Both the position numbers and the translations under genes were made by a program. The notes beneath the pieces are model-generated. The model searched no databases. It was given only the letters and a program-made list of their open reading frames with translations, and had not been told where the DNA came from. From NCBI GenBank assembly GCA_019775845.1, contig JADQAV010000022.1:324830-388829 (forward strand): 64,000 bases of DNA, read 5' to 3'. Positions 58,176-64,000 of the stretch are shown one piece after another (position 1 is the stretch's first letter; every line of letters begins with the position of its first letter). The stretch is from Myrmaecium sp. VS I D KN 1. Lineage: Eukaryota; Ascomycota; Dothideomycetes; Valsariales; Valsariaceae.

Positions 58176-59447
58176 TCAGCGCCGATCTCTCCGGCCACCA
58201 GGCCCAAACCCACCATCACCGAAGCCGTCCCAGGGCGCGCGCCGCATGCCGGGAGGGCCGCCAAACAGGTCGTCGTCAAATTCGGAGTCACTGGGGTAGT
58301 TGTCCAAGTCAATGTAAGGACGACCGAAAAGGGGTGGGAAGCGAGGGGGGGGAAAGTCGAAGTCTCCTCTTCCTCTTCCCCCTCCCCCTCCTTGGCCTCC
58401 GAAGTCAAACGGCGGACGGCGGCCGCCGAACGCATCACGTCCGCCGAGGGGGGGCCTCCGCCTGTCGAAAGGGAGGCCGAACGGGTCGAAATCGTCGAGG
58501 TCAATGCGCGGGCCGCCGAATCCGAATCCGCCACGCCCGGCGCCGCGCCCACCGCGCCCACCAAACGGAGGACGCCCGCCTGGCATGGGTCCCCTTTCCG
58601 CGTAGGGAAAACCTAACGGATCCAGATCGTCGGGGCGCGGACCGCCGAACCCAGGCGGCGCACGGCGCCCTCCTGGCGGGGGTCTTCTACCTTCGAAGGG
58701 AAAGCCGAGCGGATCAAAATCGTCGGGTCGTGGTCCCCCAAACTCAAACGGCGCATGGCGGCCGCCTGACGGGGGCCTCCTGCCTTCGTAGGGGAAGCCG
58801 AACGGGTCGAAGTCGTCCGCGCCGGCGTCGGAGCGCGGGCCGCGAGCACCGAAGCCGCCGCGATCGCCGCGACCACCGCGACCACCAAGACCGCCCTCAC
58901 GCCCGCCATTCGGAGGCCGTCCGCCAGGCCTGGGTCCCCTCTCGCGCGGCATAGGTCCTCTTTCGTCAGGTATAGGCTCTCTTTCGTTGGGCACAGGTTC
59001 TCCTTCGCCAGGCACAGGTTCCCCTTCGTCAGGCACATTTTCCCCTTCGCCGGGCGCAGGTCCTCTTTCGCCAGGCACAGGTTCTCTTTCGCCAGGTATA
59101 GGCCCTCTCCCGCTGGGTACGGGTCCCCTTTCGCCGGGGATAGGTCCCCCCTCGCCGTAGGGGAAGTCGAACCCGTCAAGGTCATTGCCAGCGTTGGACC
59201 GCCGGCCTCCGAATCCGGGACCGCCGCGCCCACCGCCGCGGCCGCCGGGATGGGGATAGCCTCCTCGACCGCCGGGGCCTCCGAAGTCTCCTCCGAAGCC
59301 TCCTCGGAAGCCTCCCCGCCGCAGGTGCGGAGGCAGCGGACCGTACGCGTAGACGTTGGCCAGATCCTCCTCGTCGGAAAAATCGTACGGGCCGAGCGGC
59401 TCGTCGGGGAGGGGACCGAAGGGGCCGAACGGTCTGCGACCGGCCAT
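58176..59447 (-). CDS. Gly/Arg/Pro-rich repeat protein, unknown
   Basis: A single exon on the minus strand encodes 423 residues. It starts MAGRRPFGPFGPLPDEPLGP with a good context (GCCATGG). Three parts can be seen. First, a GGFRGG/GGRGG-rich region (residues about 45-80). Second, eleven 7-residue units of pattern (G/E)PxPxER (about 100-178; e.g. GPIPGER, EPVPGER, EPIPDER). Third, four or five longer units of 31-45 residues beginning DDFDPFGFPYEGRRPP and ending FGGPRP. The end is DLDNYPSDSEFDDDLFGG and a basic tail. There is no signal peptide, membrane segment or known fold. RGG-like motifs suggest RNA binding or phase separation, but that is inference. I do not recognise a family. Repeat regularity at protein level with a maintained frame across 1.27 kb supports a real gene. 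Its neighbour across a 1.5-kb divergent promoter is an RNA-binding G3BP-like gene. Confidence 0.65.
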   Translation of the reverse strand: MAGRRPFGPFGPLPDEPLGPYDFSDEEDLANVYAYGPLPPHLRRGGFRGGFGGDFGGPGGRGGYPHPGGRGGGRGGPGFGGRRSNAGNDLDGFDFPYGEGGPIPGERGPVPSGRGPIPGEREPVPGERGPAPGEGENVPDEGEPVPGEGEPVPNEREPIPDERGPMPRERGPRPGGRPPNGGREGGLGGRGGRGDRGGFGARGPRSDAGADDFDPFGFPYEGRRPPSGGRHAPFEFGGPRPDDFDPLGFPFEGRRPPPGGRRAPPGFGGPRPDDLDPLGFPYAERGPMPGGRPPFGGRGGRGAGRGGFGFGGPRIDLDDFDPFGLPFDRRRPPLGGRDAFGGRRPPFDFGGQGGGGGRGRGDFDFPPPRFPPLFGRPYIDLDNYPSDSEFDDDLFGGPPGMRRAPWDGFGDGGFGPGGRRDRR

Positions 59448-60935
59448 GGCTTCTAATGGTTTATATTGCTGTTTTTTTTGTTCTTTCTGGGCGGCTGCTT
59501 GTAATCGGTTTGGGGTTGTGTGCTATGAAGGTCTGATGTATAAAGGACAATGTATGATGTGGTGGAGTAATAGGAGATGAGTGAATAGAAGTGAAGTGAA
59601 GCGTTATGGAGATTGAGGAGTGCTTGGAGAAGGAGGACTGGGGATGGATTCAACCTGCGGCGAAAGCAAAATGGGGTTGACTGCCTTTATACATACTATC
59701 GTGTTTGTCGAGGGTTCAGCGAGCCATGACGGCTGGGGGGGTTAATACGTTTGCGATGTTGATGTGTTCCTCCTACGAGGTCAGTCTTCCAAGGTAATAT
59801 TGAGTTTGGCCGTTTGAATGATATCGCCCAATCTGCTTTTTATGCTCGAAGTTACTGCGCCCGCTGATCTGGCGAAGTTGACTGCTGTGGGTAGGCAAAC
59901 AGCAAAGCAGTGGTGGGAGGTCTCCCAAAGCGCAAAGAGGAACCCTTCCTGGGAGTGAGGAGCAAGGGCAGCTTTTGCCCGGAGGGTGTGCCTGTGGGAT
60001 AGTGAATGACTCGACAATGATATAGCATGATGAAGAAGCTCTTGAGAATTATGAATTGAATATAGATAGAGAGATGACTTTGTTAATATGTATCACTCCT
60101 TGTGACTGACCTGTCACATCGAAACTGGACGAGGACATATGGTATACGGTGCGGTAGAGCAGCAGAAGAAGGGGAATTCACGCTTGGGATGTCGTTGACA
60201 TGAGGTGAGGTTCGCAGGTGAAGATGAAGACGACGATGATGATGGTGGTCGGTCTGGTTGGCGGCCCCGACCAAGGCAATCAGGCCGTTGAACCGTACGG
60301 ATACTCCTACCGGGACTCGGCTACTCACTACGGCCTAAGGTACGGCTTGGCGTGTGCGGGAAGGTGGTCCGAGCGCGCGCGCCATGGCCGGCCTTTTTCG
60401 AATTTCTTCCACCCACCACCGCCCATGACCTCCGCCCGGCTCTGCTCTGCTTCACTTCACTCTTCTCTCTCTCTCACCAATCCAACCGCGACCTCATCTT
60501 CTCTTCGCCCACCCACCATCCATCCACTCACCACATCCTTTCCACTCCGTCATTCCCACCACAATCACTCACTCCTCTCATCCACCAATTCCTACCTCAC
60601 TGCCTCTATCCGACTACCCGCCATCTCTTTCCCATCCGTCGTCGCCGTCACTCCCGCACGTCGCCCGTCGTCGCACATTTCGCCTGCGCTAGATTTGTCA
60701 TTTGATCTTCTCGCCTTCGCAGCAGGTACGTCCACCGTTCACCCCCAACGTCCCTCGCGCTTCATGCCTCGACCGAACCAGTGCACTGACTGGCGGCAGG
60801 TCTTGACCGTCACCCTCGCCTGACATAATTCATTCTCTCGTCGCAGGATTTGCGCACACGACCTCCACTACTCCGCAAAGCTAGCTATTATCGCACTGCC
60901 AACACCCATCACCACTCACATCACACACTACCGAA
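59448..60935. promoter_or_regulatory. Divergent promoter region between the repeat protein and G3BP-like genes
   Basis: The start codons at 59447 (minus) and 60936 (plus) diverge. From about 60400 to 60720 the plus strand is C/T-rich (CTCTCTCTCACC, CACTCACC), the leader of the G3BP-like gene. A likely leader intron is listed separately. No coding region is supported; the open frame at 60218-60823 is a composition by-product. Confidence 0.55.
60726..60846 (+). other. Probable 5'-leader intron of the G3BP-like gene
   Basis: A GTACGT donor at 60726, a CTGACAT branch-like site near 60820 and a TCGCAG acceptor at 60846 define a 121-nt intron before the ATG at 60936. An earlier acceptor (GGCGGCAG near 60800) is an alternative. 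RNA reads would be needed to confirm it. Confidence 0.55.
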
Positions 60936-62761
60936 ATGGCAACGGAGCAACCCGTGAACGGCACCTACGCGCCTAACGCGCAGGCTTACACCGGTGCGGA
61001 GCAGCAGAACTACCCCGCTGCCGCCCAACAACAGCCCGCATCCCAGGCCCCGGAGATCCCGAAGGAGGAGGTCGGTTGGTACTTCGTTGAGAAGTACTAC
61101 ACCACCCTCTCCCGCAGCCCCGAGAAGCTCTTCGTAAGTTGGCCTAACGAGTCTTGGCTAAACAGTCACTAATCAATTCGAAGCTCTTTTACAACAAACG
61201 GTCACAGTTCGTCTCCGGCGTTGAGGAGGAGAAGGTCTCGGTTTGCATGGGACAGCGTGTAAGTTTGCTTCTGCCGAGCAAACACTAGGCCTTACAGCTG
61301 ACCGAACATCCAGGCAATCAGCGAGCGCATCAAGGAGCTCGAATTCCAGGACTGCAAGGTCCGCGTCACCAACGTGGACTCCCAGGCCTCCGACGAGAAC
61401 ATCGTGATTCAGGTCATCGGTGAGATCTCGAACAAGCAGGCTCCCCACCGTAAGTTCGTGCAGACCTTTGTCCTGGCGACCCAGACCAACGGATACTTCG
61501 TTCTCAACGATATCTTCCGCTACATCAAAGAGGACGTCGAAGAGGTCGAGGGCGAGGAGGTTCCTGAGGAGGCCACTGCTGAGCAGACTCCCGGTTACCA
61601 TGAGCCCGTTCCTACTGCGGACGCTGAGGCTCTTCCTGAGGTTCCTCCGCATGAGGCTGTGGTCGCCGAGGAAGATGTCGTGAAGGTCGATGAGAAGCTC
61701 CAGGAAGTCATCAAGTCCGAGAGCCAGACTCCTGCTCCTGAGGCTGAGGTTGAGGCTGAGGCGGCTGCACCTGCTGCTCAGGTCAACGGAACTCCGGTCC
61801 CCGAGACTGCCGAGGTTGCCCAGGCCGAGGAAGCTCCCGTCGCTGCTGTTTCCGCCGAGAAGCCTGCGGAGAAGGCCGCCGAAGCTGCTGCCGCTGAAGA
61901 GGCGGCCGCCCCCGAGAAGCCCAAGGACCCTGCTCCTACCCCCGCCCCCGCTGCTGCTGCTCCCAAGGCCGCCGCTCCTCCTGCCACCTCTCCCGCTCCG
62001 GCTAAGCCTGCTGCTCCTAAGACCTGGGCCAACCTGCTTGCGAGCAACCGCGTGACCCCTGCGGTGCCTGCTCCGGCGGCTGCTGCCACCCAGGCTGCGC
62101 CCGTTCAGAAGCCCGCGCAGGCGCAGAAGCCTGTCGCTGCCGCTACCCCTGCCGCCGCTGCTCCGGCCCAAAGCCCGGCTGCTCCTGCTGCCGCTGCTCG
62201 CGATGCTTCCCCCACTGACGCCTCAGGCTGGCAGACTGCTGGTGCTGAGAACAAGCAGCGCCAATCCCGTGTTCAGCCCCACGCTGGTGCCAACGAGAAC
62301 CAGAACACTCGTGCTTACATCAAGAATGTCTACGAGAGTGTCGATGGCAACACCCTGAAGAACCATCTCGCTAAGTACGGCGAGATCGTCTACTTTGACA
62401 TCTCGCGCCAGAAGGTAAGCCCGAATTGTTGAGACTCTTGGTGCATTTCGAGTAGCTGACACGAAGCCAGAACTGCGCATTTGTCGACTTCGCTACCCAA
62501 GCCGGCTTCCAGGCTGCCGTCAATGCCAACCCTCACCAGATCGGCGACGACACCATTTTCGTTGAAGAGCGCCGCCCCCGCCCCAACCAGTTCCAGGGAC
62601 AGCGTGGCGGAGCTGGCAACCGCGGCCGTGGTGGCTTTGACCGCCCCGCCGGCCCTGGTCGCGGTGGTTTCAAGCAGGATGGCCGTGGCGGTTTTGGTGG
62701 CCGTGGCCGTGGCGGTAACGCTGCTTCCCGCGGCGGCCGCGGCAATGCCCAGGCCGTTTAA
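60936..62761 (+). CDS. nxt3: G3BP-like NTF2 + RRM RNA-binding protein (Nxt3/Bre5 family)
   Basis: Four exons, 60936-61133, 61184-61258, 61314-62414 and 62471-62761, give 554 residues. The NTF2-like domain (about residues 45-170) reads VGWYFVEKYYTTLSRSPEKL, then LFYNKRSQFVSGVEEEKVSV across intron 1, AISERIKELEFQDCKVRV after intron 2, and RKFVQTFVLATQTNGYFVLN. A 230-residue Glu/Pro/Ala-rich linker follows. The RRM (about 425-500) has RAYIKNVYESVDGNTLKNHL as RNP2 and NCAFVDFATQAGFQAAV as RNP1, split by intron 3. The end is RGG-rich (GGRGRGG). This NTF2-acidic linker-RRM-RGG order is that of G3BP: by family knowledge a stress-granule scaffold and cofactor of the Ubp3/USP10 deubiquitinase, in the cytoplasm. 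Donors are GTAAGT, GTAAGT and GTAAGC, and intron 1 has a CACTAATC branch. GCT/CCT-rich, highly biased codons suggest strong expression. Confidence 0.94.
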
Positions 62762-64000
62762 ACTCAACCTCGATTGCGAAAACGAGTGCAGTTTTCACGC
62801 TTCCCTCTCCTCGCTGTTCGAGTTCTCCCTTTGATCCTCCACGTTCGATATGATGTGATGGCACATCATGAATTACGGTTTCCCTGCCTGTATTCTAACG
62901 GTCCGCATTTTTTTCCTATCCCAAAAGTCGAGGGCGGTCTGGCGGCGCGGCGACGGCGGCGGAAAAAAAGTTGGCGTTTGTTTCAGGTTTCATTTTCCTT
63001 GAACGACGTGAAAAAGGGCATCATTCATAGTCTTCGACTGCATAGCGATGTTATTTTCCCTTCTTCTCTTGCTTCTCTTCTTTCTTTTCTGCATTTCCTG
63101 TACCCTGCTTGCTTCCCTTGCCCTCTCTCTATACCTTTGCCGTGACGGTTCTGTCTCTCTCGGCTTTTCACCTATATTTATTTCCTTTCCTCTTTCTTCA
63201 TTATGAACATTCCTCCTTTCTCGTTCATCATTATCGTCTGCTCATCCCAGTGCGCCCTCTCCCACGGTGAATCCATCGCCATCGGGAAAGGCATCGTTGG
63301 GTGGGTGACTGAGGTGGAGTGCGGTTGCGCATATGTGTGTATTTGGGCAGGCAGGCAGGAGGATGTGGGAGAGTTCCAGATCTGATCCTCTACCACTATT
63401 TCTTCCGGTCGGTCGGTCGGTCGGTCGGTCGGTTGCGTTGGGAGAACGATATGGCGCGTGTGTTTGCGTGTTTTGCACATGAGGCGAGGAGGTGGTGTGC
63501 TTTTGCTTCGGGCATGTTATATACTTATACGTATATACGTATCAACACCATTACTCCCTCTTCATAATATATAATTACGATCGCTATGGGATGTTGCTCT
63601 CTGCTTTCTGCTTTTTGGGAGTGCGGTTTTTGGTCCTTGGGTTTGACGTTTGATGGGTTGATGGGGGTCCCGGTTGGAAAAGGGACGTTTGCTTGCCTTC
63701 CGTGGTGGAGCTTGCTGGAGGCGTGTTTTGGTCGGTGAGAACCTTGCTTTGAATATTAGCTTCGTAGTATCGCGTGGGAGGTTGGATTTCCCCGTCTCTG
63801 AGTGTTCTTTTTTTCTTTCCTTCTTTCGTGCTTGAGAAGGTTGGGGGTGGAGGTTGAGGACTGTTCATGATCGTTTGATAGATAGCTAATGTAGTAGTAG
63901 GAGGATTCGATGATCATGTCAGACTATGCTTACTCCCTCACCTACTGCGTCGGTAGGTGCGCCAGCCGCTCAAAGCGGTATATCATAGCTTCTCACTATT
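62762..64000. other. Downstream region, nothing coding recognised
   Basis: The first 400 bases are T/C-rich and fit the 3' untranslated region of the G3BP-like gene. A (CGGT)7 microsatellite lies at 63406-63433, with TATATA/ACGTAT-rich DNA at 63518-63575. Short open frames are unconvincing. The next gene, if any, lies beyond the window edge. Confidence 0.5.
63406..63433. repeat. (CGGT)7 tetranucleotide microsatellite
   Basis: Seven perfect CGGT units in a row (28 bp) lie about 650 bp after the G3BP-like stop codon. Confidence 0.9.

Overview
This window looks like chromosomal DNA of a filamentous ascomycete (Pezizomycotina, probably Eurotiomycetes-like). Genes carry short GT..AG introns (about 46-182 nt) with CTAAC/CTGAC-type branch sites. 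Proteins have long low-complexity linkers typical of moulds. Family content is mould-specific: a Pho4/NUC-1 bHLH factor with an enlarged loop, DUF8004-, DUF7729- and DUF1989-type proteins, a PDX1 with a fungal E3-binding domain, and COP9 subunit 1. A 5.2-kb AT-rich block appears saturated with repeat-induced point mutation (RIP), which also fits Pezizomycotina. The species cannot be named from the sequence alone.

Layout, left to right: G-protein gamma subunit (1.05-1.48 kb, +); Pho4/NUC-1-like bHLH factor (3.2-5.7 kb, +); C2H2 zinc-finger factor (6.5-8.9 kb, -); a mitochondrial block with the Ca-regulated aspartate/glutamate carrier (11.3-13.6 kb, -), pyruvate dehydrogenase protein X (14.4-15.9 kb, -) and, head-to-head with it, a two-TM mitochondrial membrane protein (16.2-17.1 kb, +); Yta7/ATAD2-type chromatin AAA protein (18.3-23.3 kb, +); COP9 signalosome subunit 1 (23.9-25.6 kb, +); DUF8004-type protein (27.1-29.6 kb, +); Tho1-like SAP protein (30.1-31.1 kb, -); an unknown Cys-rich protein (32.0-33.9 kb, -); DUF7729-type surface protein (34.9-36.2 kb, -); glycerol kinase (40.2-42.2 kb, +); a RIP-mutated Ty1/copia retrotransposon fossil (45.5-50.6 kb); mitochondrial t6A-synthesis protein Qri7 (50.8-52.2 kb, -); patatin-like lipase (52.9-55.5 kb, +); DUF1989 protein (56.3-57.9 kb, +); a Gly/Arg/Pro-rich repeat protein (58.2-59.4 kb, -); and a G3BP-like NTF2+RRM protein (60.9-62.8 kb, +).

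This is mostly a housekeeping region, not a biosynthetic or defence cluster. A loose theme is mitochondrial and carbon/phosphate metabolism: aspartate/glutamate exchange, acetyl-CoA entry, glycerol use, lipid hydrolysis, phosphate regulation and mitochondrial tRNA modification. Nothing shows that these genes are co-regulated. The least explained items are the heptad-repeat Gly/Arg/Pro protein at 58.2-59.4 kb, a 135-bp CCAAT-bearing inverted repeat in the qri7/lipase divergent promoter, and the near-total loss of CA/TG dinucleotides in the retrotransposon island. Exon boundaries were read by eye from splice consensus, frame continuity and family resemblance; no alignment or RNA data were available.
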